Assembly (NCBI GenBank): GCA_965277595.1
Contig: CBDIDH010000001.1
Coordinates: forward strand, 1,612,001 to 1,676,000
DNA length: 64,000 bases
Direction: 5' to 3'
From: CBDIDH01 sp965277595
GTDB lineage: Bacteria; Planctomycetota; Planctomycetia; Isosphaerales; Isosphaeraceae
Shown here: piece after piece, positions 17,893-26,271 of the stretch
How the letters are laid out: each line of letters opens with the position of its first letter
Position numbering within the stretch: the stretch's first letter is position 1
Notes under the pieces: generated by a model
The model's database searches: none
What the model saw: only the letters and a program-made list of their open reading frames with translations
Told to the model about the DNA's origin: nothing
Position numbers and translations under genes: made by a program

Positions 17893-19944
17893 TTAACGTG
17901 AGTTTGAGGCCGCGAGTCGGTCGACGACACGGTTCAACTCGGCCTGGATCAGGGGCAAGTTGGTCGGTTCGGGGTTGGCGTGAAGGGCGCCGCGGAGGCG
18001 ATCGCGCCAGTCGGAAAGGCGCGAAGGGGTCTCGTCGGCGAGGTGGCCGACCCGCTGGGTGAAAACGCTCACGAAATCGCGAGAGCCGGTCGAACGGATC
18101 ACATCCGTCCAGAGAGACATGGCCTGTCTCGCGTTCTTGGCGACGATCGCGCGCTGCAAGGCGGCGGCCTGCGCGGTTTCCAGGTGGCGATGGACGGATG
18201 GGGAACGCTCGGCGGGCAGGATGCGGGTCAGACGCTCGATCAACTCGGTCGAGCGTTTGGAACGGAGGAGCGTTTCCACGACAAGGGCGTCGTAAATCGG
18301 CTTGAATGCAGGTTCGAGGCGGTCCCGGTCGATTCCGAGGAGGACGTTGGCGAGGTTAACTTTTTGTTGCGGGGGAACGGCGGTCTGGGTCAGGAAGATG
18401 GCCATCCGCAAGACCCAGGTCAGGCGAAGGGCCTCGGGTTGATCATCGCCGGGCTGGAGGAATTCGGAATAGGCGGGCCAATCGTGAAGGGGCTCCCAGG
18501 TCGTGAGCCGGCCGGGAGCGTTCCCCGAGGCGCGGAGGCGGTAAAGGGGATCACCCAGGTAAATTAGCCGCCAAGGCTGCGCGAAGACCTCGGGCGCGGT
18601 TCGACGCACCGCGGTAACGACCGGGAGATTCTCGGCGAGAAACGAGGCGACAAGGCTCGGGGTACGAAACGCGTGAAGATAAGGCTCATTCATCGATCCG
18701 AAGTAGGCATAGGCTCCGTTGGCTTGCCATCGGCCGGCGATGGTCTGGGGATCATCAAACGACTCGGCCGAGTAACTGTGAATGATCAGGACGGTCGTGG
18801 GAACGGTCTCGGGAACGTCGGCCGACTGACCGGGGCCGCCTCCTTCAACGTTGAATGTTGACGGGTTTCCGGACGTGTTGATAAGAAGAAGTCCATGCGT
18901 ATTGGTCGGATCAAAGGCTTGGTGCCAGCCCGTCAGCGTGGCGCGTTCGCCGTTGCGGAGTGTGGTTTTGAGGACGGGCGAGAGCCTGGTTTCGGCCCCT
19001 TCCATCGCGTAATCGGTCCAGGGGCGGTCTTTCTGAGCGTAGCCGTTGAAGAGAAGGGCCGAGGTCGGATGAACGAAGAGGCTGCACATCGCCTGATAAA
19101 CGCCGCGCGGGAGGTCGCCGGAGAGTCGCCCGGCAAAGGCCCAGCGCCGCGGGTCCCTGGAGGGGCGGAGAATCAGGTCATCGAAGCAGTTCGTGCCGTT
19201 GTCGTTGTATCGGTAGGGATAATCACCGGCGAGGGTGACGAAGTCGCAATCGTCGCCGAGGCGGTCGTAATGGGGGAAAGCCGAGGCGATCCGCGTTTCC
19301 AGGTTGAGGGCGAGGCTTCGGGCCTCGTCAAGGGTCAGGATGTCGCTCGAATTTTTGGGCGTTTCCCACTTCCAGAGCGGTTGAAAATGACCGGCGGCGA
19401 GCGCCACCGCCGCGGCGAGGGTCGGGCTCTCGGGGGTCGAGACGACAACGCCAGGAGGGACAGGCCCCAGTCCTTGAGGAACCTCGTCGCCGCGGCCGAT
19501 TTTGAGATCGGCCTTCTCGGGATCGCGCCAGGATTTGCCGATGGACTCGATTGCGCGTTCCCAGACGGTCTCGGCGGCGAGAGGTTGCGAACGGCCGGGG
19601 TAACGGATCACGTGGGACGGGCGGAAGTCGTGAAGGAATTTCAGGTTATATTCGGCGTCGTCGATCAGGACGGGGAAGAAGTGGCGCGCGTCCCAGGTGG
19701 CGATCACGTCGAGAAAGGTGGCCAGGTCGGGGACGAGGCAGACGGTATCGATGACCTGCCGGGTCGGGCCTTGCCGCTGATCCCAGGTGACCGAGGCGCG
19801 TCGAACCTCCGCGAATTGCGGGGAAAAAATCGTGTCGCGCGCGATTTGCGCCGAGGCCAGCGCAGGCCAGGCAAGGCTAAGGAAAACCAAAAGCAAGCGG
19901 ACAAGGTTCCATCGCCGGGACAAAGACATGATTGCTCGACGCAT
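17893..19944 (-). CDS. Secreted protein of unknown function
   Basis: 683 residues with an N-terminal signal peptide (LLLVFLSLAWPALASAQ); an internal ATG six codons in (MSLSRRW) is an alternative start. I do not recognise the family with confidence. The centre contains CDFVTLAGDYPYRYND, FAGRLSGDLPRG, a HGLLLINTSG segment and IIHSYSAESFDDPQTIAGRW...FGSMNEPYLHAF. This order of a dyad-like His region followed by a conserved GSMNEP loop vaguely recalls secreted caspase-hemoglobinase-fold peptidases, but no GHG/Cys pair could be assigned. The C-terminal ~200 residues are helical and Arg/Leu-rich. It is convergent with the MBL gene and divergent from rbsD (262-bp gap). Confidence 0.7.
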   Translation of the reverse strand: MRRAIMSLSRRWNLVRLLLVFLSLAWPALASAQIARDTIFSPQFAEVRRASVTWDQRQGPTRQVIDTVCLVPDLATFLDVIATWDARHFFPVLIDDAEYNLKFLHDFRPSHVIRYPGRSQPLAAETVWERAIESIGKSWRDPEKADLKIGRGDEVPQGLGPVPPGVVVSTPESPTLAAAVALAAGHFQPLWKWETPKNSSDILTLDEARSLALNLETRIASAFPHYDRLGDDCDFVTLAGDYPYRYNDNGTNCFDDLILRPSRDPRRWAFAGRLSGDLPRGVYQAMCSLFVHPTSALLFNGYAQKDRPWTDYAMEGAETRLSPVLKTTLRNGERATLTGWHQAFDPTNTHGLLLINTSGNPSTFNVEGGGPGQSADVPETVPTTVLIIHSYSAESFDDPQTIAGRWQANGAYAYFGSMNEPYLHAFRTPSLVASFLAENLPVVTAVRRTAPEVFAQPWRLIYLGDPLYRLRASGNAPGRLTTWEPLHDWPAYSEFLQPGDDQPEALRLTWVLRMAIFLTQTAVPPQQKVNLANVLLGIDRDRLEPAFKPIYDALVVETLLRSKRSTELIERLTRILPAERSPSVHRHLETAQAAALQRAIVAKNARQAMSLWTDVIRSTGSRDFVSVFTQRVGHLADETPSRLSDWRDRLRGALHANPEPTNLPLIQAELNRVVDRLAASNSR

Positions 19945-20206
19945 CCTGTTCGCAACTCCTCAAAAAACGTTGGTGCGGAAGTCGGGCGGAGGATCTAGGG
20001 ACGTGATGGAAGTCTGTAGCGGGCGGGCGAGAAACGCAGTCTGACGATCTCGGGCGGGGCAAGGGGCCTAAGGTGTGGAGACGGAGACCGGGAACCGGTA
20101 TACTCGGGTTCTTGCAACGACGGAGGCCGCGGATTGATTTTCCAAGGCCCCGCCCGTCGCCCGACGTCCACGCTGGGTCCGCTGGCTCGAAGAAGGGTCT
20201 CGTCCG

Positions 20207-20602
20207 ATGAAAAAAGGTGGCATCCTCAACCCGGCGATCTGTTCGCTCTTGGCCGAACTGGGACACATGGACGAATTGCTCATTGTGGATGCCGGTTATC
20301 CGCTTCCCCCCGACGCTCATGTGATTGACCTGACCCTGACGCCGGGCATCCCCCGGTTTCTCGACGTTCTTCGGGCCGTGGCCGAGGAACTGGTCATTGA
20401 GTCGATCACCGTCGCCTCGGAGATCACCGAGTTCAGCCCGAAATTGTACCAGGAGATTCTCAAGATCGTCGGCGATATCGACGTTGATGAGGTTCCTCAT
20501 CACGAGTTCAAGGAGCAGTCGCTGGGCGTCAAGGGGATCATCCGAACCGCCGAATTCACCCCGTACGCCAACATCCGCATCCTTTCGGGAAGCGCCTTTT
20601 AG
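20207..20602 (+). CDS. rbsD: D-ribose pyranase
   Basis: 131 residues, full length for RbsD, which interconverts pyranose and furanose forms of ribose. It starts MKKGGILNPAICSLLAELGHMDELLIVDAGYPLP, matching the family (KKxGxLN..l...i..lGHtD...i.DAGfP.P) with the catalytic His in LGHMD. The C-terminal Y.N..L.SG-type signature reads TPYANIRILSGSAF. An AAGAAGGG ribosome-binding site precedes the ATG. Together with the RbsB/RbsC-like genes and the PfkB kinase 5-6 kb upstream it suggests a dispersed ribose (or fucose-type) utilisation set rather than a single rbs operon. Confidence 0.92.
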   Translation: MKKGGILNPAICSLLAELGHMDELLIVDAGYPLPPDAHVIDLTLTPGIPRFLDVLRAVAEELVIESITVASEITEFSPKLYQEILKIVGDIDVDEVPHHEFKEQSLGVKGIIRTAEFTPYANIRILSGSAF

Positions 20603-20629
20603 CGTCTTCGCTTCAAATGGGATGCCGGA

Positions 20630-20974
20630 TCAGTCAAGCGGGTGGCGAAATGTTGGTTTTTTCTGTTTCGAGGCGTTGCGGTTCAGGTTCGAGAGCGCGC
20701 TCGCGGCCAGAATCAGGGCGAGGGGCGCGCTCGCGATGCCGAGAAACGTGAGTGCCTCGGAGACGGCCCCGTCGGTGTCGAGTTGACGTCCCCATTCGAA
20801 GATCACGGGCAGGGCAACCATTCCCCAGCCCGCGGCCCAGGTCACGCCCATGACCAGGAGAACATCGCGTGGCGTGACCCGACCGTTCGTCCGCCGCCTC
20901 TCTCGGCCGTATCGAGCGCTGAGGGCACAGACGGCAATCACGAAAACGCAGCAGAGACCCGCGTGCATGTTCAT
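20630..20974 (-). CDS. Small membrane protein, unknown
   Basis: 114 residues if the ATG at 20974 is used, one base after the stop of the upstream dehydrogenase gene; an ATG at 20986 is an alternative. It has three hydrophobic segments: near the N-terminus (LCCVFVIAVCALSARYG), the centre (VLLVMGVTWAAGWGMVALPVIF) and the C-terminus (ALTFLGIASAPLALILAASAL). The tail is basic (RNASKQKKPTF). No family was recognised. Tight coupling to the dehydrogenase gene is the main support. No clear ribosome-binding site precedes either start, so re-initiation is likely. Confidence 0.55.
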   Translation of the reverse strand: MNMHAGLCCVFVIAVCALSARYGRERRRTNGRVTPRDVLLVMGVTWAAGWGMVALPVIFEWGRQLDTDGAVSEALTFLGIASAPLALILAASALSNLNRNASKQKKPTFRHPLD

Positions 20975-20975
20975 T

Positions 20976-22031
20976 TTAGGAAACATCAGGAAGCGGCGTG
21001 CCCTGTTTTTCGGCAAGCTCGACCAGCTTTTGCCAGTGGGCGTCTTCGAGGGGAATTCCGTCGCGTGATCGGAGGGCGAGCATCCGCCGTTCGGGATCGC
21101 CGGGGAGGGTGATGGCTTCGATTCCCGGAGCGCGCGGAGTGGCGCGGAGGTAATTAACCAGGCCGGTTGATTCGCGAAGAAGGGGATCTCGACCGGCGAA
21201 CTGGTCGGGATCGATGGCGATGAAGACGACGTTATTGCCACGCGCGGGGGGAGCATCAGGGTGGCTGGATCGGCCACCGGTCAGGCCGCCGGAGAGCATG
21301 TCAAGAACCATCGCGAGGCCGAAGCCTTTGTAAGCCTGGGCGCCGCCCATCGGCAAGATCGAGCCGAGCGGGGGGTTGTACAGGACGGACGGGTCATTCG
21401 TCGGTTTTCCACGAGCGTCCAGCAGCCAGCCATCGGGCACCGGCTTTTTGTTGATATGGAAGACGCGAACCTTGCCTTCGGCGACGACGCTGGTGCCGAA
21501 GTCAAGAACCACGGGTTCGGTCTCGGTCGGCACGGCCGCGCAAAGAGGATTCGTGCCCAGGCGAGGGGCAACACCTCCCGGAGGGGCCACGCGCTGGCCG
21601 GCGCCGCAGTTGTTCACCGTGGCGATCAGGATCAGGCCCGACTCGGCGGCGCGTTCGGCATATTCGCCCAGTCGGCCAATGTGGCCGACGTGTCGGGCCG
21701 TCGCCGAGGCGATGCCGAGCGCCTTCGCCTTGGGCACGATCAAATCGAGAAGCCGATGCGCCTGGACCTGGCCGAGACCCCACTGGCCGTCGCAGACGAC
21801 GACCGCCGCGGTTTCGTGCTCGATGATCAGGTCAACGCCGGTCTGGTACTCTTTCTTTTCGAGAAAGCCGACATATTGCGGCACGCGCATCACGCCGTGC
21901 GAGTCGTGGCCGCGCAGGTTCGCGCCGACGAGGCTGGAGGCGACGACCTGAGCCTCGTTTTCGGGAACGCCCGCGCCTCGAAAGAGCGCGGAAACAAAGG
22001 CAGTCAAGGCATCAGCGGCGAGTACCGGCAT
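20976..22031 (-). CDS. Malate/L-lactate dehydrogenase family oxidoreductase (Ldh_2)
   Basis: 351 residues, normal length for the NAD(P)-dependent malate/L-lactate/ureidoglycolate dehydrogenase family. It has the characteristic N-terminal helix bundle with NLRGHDSHGVMRVPQYV and the cofactor region GIASATARHVGHIGRLGEYAERAAE. NNCGAGQRVAPPGG, LGTNPLCAAVPT and the KGFGLAMVLDMLSGGLTG loop follow. It reduces or oxidises 2-hydroxy/2-oxo acids; the exact substrate is not readable. GGGAG lies just before the ATG. It probably forms a two-gene unit with the small membrane protein downstream. Confidence 0.9.
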   Translation of the reverse strand: MPVLAADALTAFVSALFRGAGVPENEAQVVASSLVGANLRGHDSHGVMRVPQYVGFLEKKEYQTGVDLIIEHETAAVVVCDGQWGLGQVQAHRLLDLIVPKAKALGIASATARHVGHIGRLGEYAERAAESGLILIATVNNCGAGQRVAPPGGVAPRLGTNPLCAAVPTETEPVVLDFGTSVVAEGKVRVFHINKKPVPDGWLLDARGKPTNDPSVLYNPPLGSILPMGGAQAYKGFGLAMVLDMLSGGLTGGRSSHPDAPPARGNNVVFIAIDPDQFAGRDPLLRESTGLVNYLRATPRAPGIEAITLPGDPERRMLALRSRDGIPLEDAHWQKLVELAEKQGTPLPDVS

Positions 22032-22219
22032 TTCTGCTCCCTTCCCTCAAGGCGTCCCGCGTGCGATCTTACGCCGAGGCAACTCGGTTGCACAATCGGG
22101 CTGAACGGTTCGCATCGAAAATTGCAAAGTCCAGATGGCCGATGACCAATGACCGAAAAATTTCGCTTTTGTTCGGTCGTTGCATCTCGGTTCCACGCGA
22201 CAAGAGGAGAGGGTTAGCC

Positions 22220-23212
22220 ATGCCGCACCGGGTCACGACCGAGCCCCGAGGGGGGCGGACCGTTTACACCCTGCACGATGACGATTCGGGGGCGTCGGCC
22301 TCGATCCTGCCCTCGTATGGATTTAACCTCTTCGACCTCCGCTTGCCAGTGGCCGGCGAGGTGAGACGGGTGGTTCAATCGGCTCCCGACTTCGTGGAAA
22401 ACCCGGTCAAACCCGCGCGCAACGGCATTCCGGTCCTCTTTCCGTATCCGAACCGGATCGCGCGCGGAACCTTTGACTTTCGAGGCAAAACGTATTCACT
22501 GCCGATCAATTCGGGAACGAACTCGATTCACGGATTCACCGCGGCGGCCCCCTGGGATGTCGTCGAGCAATCGACCGAAGGGGGCGAAGCCTCGCTCACC
22601 GGGCGGTATCAGATCTCCAAAAATACCCCGGCGATGGCCGAGAACTGGCCGACCGACGCCATTCTTGAGATCCGCCATGCACTCTCGGGGCGGACCTTGA
22701 CGATGACCGTTCGCGTGACCAACCCGACGGCCGACGACCTGCCGTATGGGTTCGGGATTCACCCCTATTTTCGACTGCCGATCGACCCGGAAGGCGACGC
22801 GGAGAACACGCGCGTGATCGTTCCCGCGTCGGAATACTGGGTCCTTGACAAGAGTATCCCGACCGGCGAGACGCGACCGGTGGGCGATCGCCTCGATTTT
22901 CGGAAGGGGCAACCGCGCAAGGGTTTAACACTCGACGACGTATTGACGGGGCTGGAGTTCGAGGGAGATCGGTGCGTCTGTCGGCTCGAAGACCAGAATT
23001 TGAAGGCGGAGTTTCGGTTGACCTTTGATCGCATGATTCGCGAGATCGTGATGTTCACGCCTCCAGCCTGGCCCGACGCGATCGCCGTGGAACCGTACAC
23101 GCAGACGACCGACGCCGTTCATCTCGCCGAGAAGGGAATTGACGGCGGATTGAGAGTCCTTGGCCACGGCGAGACCGAGACGATCACGATCGTCATGGAG
23201 ACCGTGGGCTAG
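22220..23212 (+). CDS. Aldose 1-epimerase
   Basis: 330 residues of galactose-mutarotase fold. Recognisable features are the substrate-facing PVLFPYPNRIARGTF (the Arg of NRI/R), SIHGFTAAAPWDV with a family His, and YGFGIHPYFRLP carrying the second catalytic His. The enzyme interconverts alpha and beta anomers of aldoses. The ATG at 22220 follows GAGGAGAGGG; the open frame extends upstream only through non-coding-looking sequence. It is close to rbsD and the sugar transporter genes, which fits a role in preparing sugars for the kinase. Confidence 0.9.
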   Translation: MPHRVTTEPRGGRTVYTLHDDDSGASASILPSYGFNLFDLRLPVAGEVRRVVQSAPDFVENPVKPARNGIPVLFPYPNRIARGTFDFRGKTYSLPINSGTNSIHGFTAAAPWDVVEQSTEGGEASLTGRYQISKNTPAMAENWPTDAILEIRHALSGRTLTMTVRVTNPTADDLPYGFGIHPYFRLPIDPEGDAENTRVIVPASEYWVLDKSIPTGETRPVGDRLDFRKGQPRKGLTLDDVLTGLEFEGDRCVCRLEDQNLKAEFRLTFDRMIREIVMFTPPAWPDAIAVEPYTQTTDAVHLAEKGIDGGLRVLGHGETETITIVMETVG

Positions 23213-23354
23213 CTCGTCCTGAGGAAATCCGCCGAAGAGTCGTGGTCGGGCGCTGGCGAAAGGCTTATGATTGGTGCGGAAGAAGCGGGGCCTTGCGTCG
23301 CCGGGTGGTCGGCGTGGATGGGGTTGGTGGTCAACGGTGTCGAAGGGACAGGAC

Positions 23355-23885
23355 ATGGAGCCGTCCGGGCCGGCTGAGCCTCACGATCTCCGGGCGGTTC
23401 GCGTGGACGTCCTCCGACAGGCGGTGGCGATCTACATGAAGATCGCCTACGAAGGCAGCGAGCCGCCCGAGGTCATCCGCCGACGCCTTGAATGGAATGA
23501 CCAGCTTGACACCGAAGCCCTCTTGAATCATCCCCCTTTTGAAAAGGCGGGAAAGAGCAAGAATACGGGCACGGGCATTTTTGCCCTTCGGCTCGGCAAT
23601 GCGCGCTATCCGCACATGAAGTTACAGATTCAGCCCTGGCCGAATGACGCGGGGTTCTTGCTCTCGGTGAACACGCACGACCAGGTGCTTGCCCTGGAAC
23701 CCGACGCCGGAGACATGCCGGCGTTTCGCGCCCTTCAAGGCGAGAATCAGCGGCTCAAGGAAGCGATTGAGCAGCAATGGGACGATGCCCGATTGCCGAC
23801 CTTCAACCGCTACCTTCGCGACTATATTGCTCAACGCGCCGTTGAAGGGTCAAAGCCGTCGGCACCTACCGGCGGCTCGACCTGA
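23355..23885 (+). CDS. Conserved-looking hypothetical protein
   Basis: 176 residues, cytoplasmic, no signal or membrane segment. The first 60 residues look helical (DVLRQAVAIYMKIAYEG...VIRRRLEW), followed by a beta-rich centre (GTGIFALRLGNARYPHMKLQIQ) and a helical C-terminus rich in Gln/Arg. No function was recognised. The ATG at 23355 follows GGGACAGGA; the frame is open further upstream to 23271 but with non-protein-like composition. Its last 55 bases overlap the 3' end of the convergent sensor-kinase gene. Confidence 0.7.
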   Translation: MEPSGPAEPHDLRAVRVDVLRQAVAIYMKIAYEGSEPPEVIRRRLEWNDQLDTEALLNHPPFEKAGKSKNTGTGIFALRLGNARYPHMKLQIQPWPNDAGFLLSVNTHDQVLALEPDAGDMPAFRALQGENQRLKEAIEQQWDDARLPTFNRYLRDYIAQRAVEGSKPSAPTGGST

Positions 23886-25075
23886 ATCGCCTTCGGGCCG
23901 TCGACGGGTGTTGCGTTCGCCCGCCGACGCGGAAGGGTGACGACAAAGGTCGATCCCAGGCCAGGGGTGCTTGAAACGTCGACCGTCCCCCCGTGAAGGT
24001 CGACAAACCGCCTGACGAGGCTGAGGCCGAGGCCGATTCCGCGCTTGCCGTACTCGAAATCGCCCGACGAATGGTGCATCGTGTCGAAGCCCGTGAAAAA
24101 AGGCTCGAAGAGAAAAGGCCGCAGCGCGGGGTCAATCCCGACACCGTGGTCGGCGATGACAAAGCGAACCCGATCGGGTCCGTCGGCCGAGGCCGCGACG
24201 CGAATCTGGCCGCCATCGGGCGTGAACTTCACGGCGTTGATCAAGAGGTTCATGAGCACGTCGCCAATCTTCGCCCGATCAATCTCGGCGCTGCCGAGGT
24301 CCGGGGCAAGATCAACCTCAATGCGCTGCTTCCGAGCGACGAGAAACGTTCCCATCTCGTCCACCGCCCCACGCACGAGCGGCGCGAGCGGGGTTAATTC
24401 AATCTGGAGCGGACTGGAAAGATCGTTGCAGCGGACGAGCTTGAGCATGCGCTCGACCGTCGAGGCCAGGCGTTTGCCGGCGTGATAAATCCGGTCAACC
24501 CAGTTCTTCTCGGCCGGATCGGCATTCTCTCCCTGCGTGATCCGCCAGAGTTGCGTCATTCCCAGAACGACGGCAACGGGTGTATTCAATTCGTGGCTGG
24601 CGACCTCGATGAAGGCGGCCTTGAGGCGGTCGGCCTCGACGAGCCGAGCGTTGGTTTCCTTCAGTTCGGAAACGAGGCGGTCGCGTTCGGTGATCAGGTC
24701 GTGTTGCTCGACGGCCTGGCGGACAACCTGTTGCAGTTCCTCGGGTTCCCAGGGCTTGGTGATGTATCGGAAGACGTGGCCCTGGTTGATTGAATCAATC
24801 ACGGCGCGAATGTCGGCCCAGGCGGTGAAGATCAGGCGGGTGGCCTCGGGGCGAAGGCGTCGGGCGTGTTGAAGCACCTCGATGCCGGTCATTCCGGGCA
24901 TGCGCTGATCGGACATGACGACCTGGATCGACGCGTCGGATTCGAGAATCTTGACGGCGTCCTCGCCGCGCTCGCAGACGAGAACACGGTAATCCAGGCG
25001 GAGCAGATCCTGGATCGAGTGAAGAACCTCCGGCTCGTCGTCCACGAGAAGGAGCGTAGGTCGGCGAGTCGTCAT
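23831..25075 (-). CDS. REC-histidine kinase hybrid
   Basis: 414 residues. An N-terminal receiver domain (LLLVDDEPEVL, phospho-acceptor Asp in VVMSDQRMPGMTG, conserved Lys in YITKPWEP) is followed by a short coiled linker. A HisKA domain with H-box IEVASHELNTPVAVV comes next, then a HATPase_c domain (N-box LLINAVKFTP, G1 DHGVGI, G2 GIGLGLSLVRRF). The order REC-HisKA-HATPase implies a kinase whose activity is set by an upstream phosphorelay rather than by its own sensor; no TM or PAS domain is present. It is downstream of another REC-HATPase gene on the same strand (223-bp gap) and may function with it. Confidence 0.92.
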   Translation of the reverse strand: MTTRRPTLLLVDDEPEVLHSIQDLLRLDYRVLVCERGEDAVKILESDASIQVVMSDQRMPGMTGIEVLQHARRLRPEATRLIFTAWADIRAVIDSINQGHVFRYITKPWEPEELQQVVRQAVEQHDLITERDRLVSELKETNARLVEADRLKAAFIEVASHELNTPVAVVLGMTQLWRITQGENADPAEKNWVDRIYHAGKRLASTVERMLKLVRCNDLSSPLQIELTPLAPLVRGAVDEMGTFLVARKQRIEVDLAPDLGSAEIDRAKIGDVLMNLLINAVKFTPDGGQIRVAASADGPDRVRFVIADHGVGIDPALRPFLFEPFFTGFDTMHHSSGDFEYGKRGIGLGLSLVRRFVDLHGGTVDVSSTPGLGSTFVVTLPRRRANATPVDGPKAIQVEPPVGADGFDPSTAR

Positions 25076-25124
25076 CCCAGCACGCGCCTCCGGTCGGGGG
25101 AGGGTCGTTTCCTTCTCAATTCAT

Positions 25125-25214
25125 GACCGATGACCGAGAACCGTGGCCCGAAAAAAGCTCGATGAGGCTGGTGCTTCTTCTTCCCGTTCTGATTTTTCGA
25201 GTCGGTCATCGGTC
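25125..25214. repeat. 13-bp inverted repeat flanking a 64-bp loop
   Basis: GACCGATGACCGA at 25125-25137 is perfectly inverted at 25202-25214 (TCGGTCATCGGTC). Related GACC(A/G)ATGACC units continue at 25218-25228 and recur at 22141-22156. It lies in the intergenic space between the two signalling genes and could be a long-loop hairpin or a degenerate interspersed repeat. Confidence 0.6.
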
Positions 25215-25298
25215 CTTGGTCATTGGTAATTTCCAAGTAAGGAAAGAGCCCTTGCTGTCGAGGGGAAGGTCGGGCAGCCCTCCGCGTCGGCGGCCAGA

Positions 25299-26138
25299 TC
25301 ACCCCGGCTCCAGGTTGTGAAACCTCTTGATCAGAGTAACCTCGTTGCCGACGTCGTTATAGGTCAGTTCATCGACCATGCCCTTGCAGATCATGAGCCC
25401 GAAGCCCCCCGCGCGCAGGCCGAGCTTGTCGCGGACGTCGAGGTGAGTAAATGGGTCGTCGTTGGCCGCGGCATGGGGCAAGTTTTGGAGGTCAAATCCA
25501 CCCCCTTGATCGCGGACGGTGATCTCGATCCGATCGTCGTAGACCCGGTATCGTATCGTGACGAGTTGCTCGGTCTGGTGCTTGTTGCCCCACTCGATCG
25601 CGTTGTGGGCCATTTCCATCAAGGCCTGACGCAGGTGCATCACCTGTTCGCCGTCGAAGGGGGTCGACTGGCAAAGGTTCAGCAAGAAATCGTTCAGGTC
25701 GTTGAGAAGGGTGACCTCGCTGTTCAGCTCGATATGGACGTCGCCCTGAAGGTGTTCGGTTTCCATTGCGTTGCGCCAGGCTCGGGCGTCGGCGACGGCC
25801 TTGAAGAGGTCGGCGATGGCGTAGGGCTTGGTCAGATAGGCATTGGCGCCGACCCGAAAACCCTGGATTCGGGCTTCCTCGCCGTGCATTCCGGTGAGCA
25901 TGACGACGGGGGTCAGCATCGTCTCGCGGTCGGTCCGCAGGCGTCGGCAGACGTCAAAGCCGGTGATGTCGGGTAGCATCAGGTCCAGCAAGACGATATC
26001 GGGGCGAAGACGGCGGGCCATTTCCAGGCCGGTTTCCCCGTCGGCGGCGATCAAGGGTTCGTACCCTCGGGTCTTCATGACCGCGGCCGCGAGTTGCGCC
26101 GCGTCCTCATGATCCTCGACGATCAGAGCCGTGGCCAT
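25299..26138 (-). CDS. REC domain fused to RsbW-like HATPase
   Basis: 279 residues. An N-terminal receiver (ALIVEDHEDAAQLAA, phospho-acceptor Asp in VLLDLMLPDITG, TKP Lys) is joined to a HATPase_c domain without a HisKA helix (MEMAHNAIEWGNKH as N-box, DQGGGFD, GGFGLMICKG). HATPase domains of this stand-alone RsbW/SpoIIAB type act in anti-sigma partner-switching, so a phosphorylation-controlled protein-kinase or anti-sigma role is inferred. The ATG at 26138 (MATALIVED) was chosen because the receiver begins there; the frame extends 28 codons upstream with unsupported sequence. Confidence 0.88.
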   Translation of the reverse strand: MATALIVEDHEDAAQLAAAVMKTRGYEPLIAADGETGLEMARRLRPDIVLLDLMLPDITGFDVCRRLRTDRETMLTPVVMLTGMHGEEARIQGFRVGANAYLTKPYAIADLFKAVADARAWRNAMETEHLQGDVHIELNSEVTLLNDLNDFLLNLCQSTPFDGEQVMHLRQALMEMAHNAIEWGNKHQTEQLVTIRYRVYDDRIEITVRDQGGGFDLQNLPHAAANDDPFTHLDVRDKLGLRAGGFGLMICKGMVDELTYNDVGNEVTLIKRFHNLEPG

Positions 26139-26271
26139 GTCTCTTACCCCCGTATCGGGATGTCGGGCCGCCGTCGCTTGACAACCGAGCCGACCCTCCT
26201 CGCATTCCGAAGCGAATTTCACTCACTAACTGACCGAACGGATGAACGAACCGGAAACAGAATCGGCCGTG

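Noticed and set aside
18895..19998. 367-codon open frame on the plus strand
   Set aside because: Antisense to the secreted protein at 17893-19944, which has a signal peptide and protein-like sequence; this frame is Gly/Arg/Val-rich.
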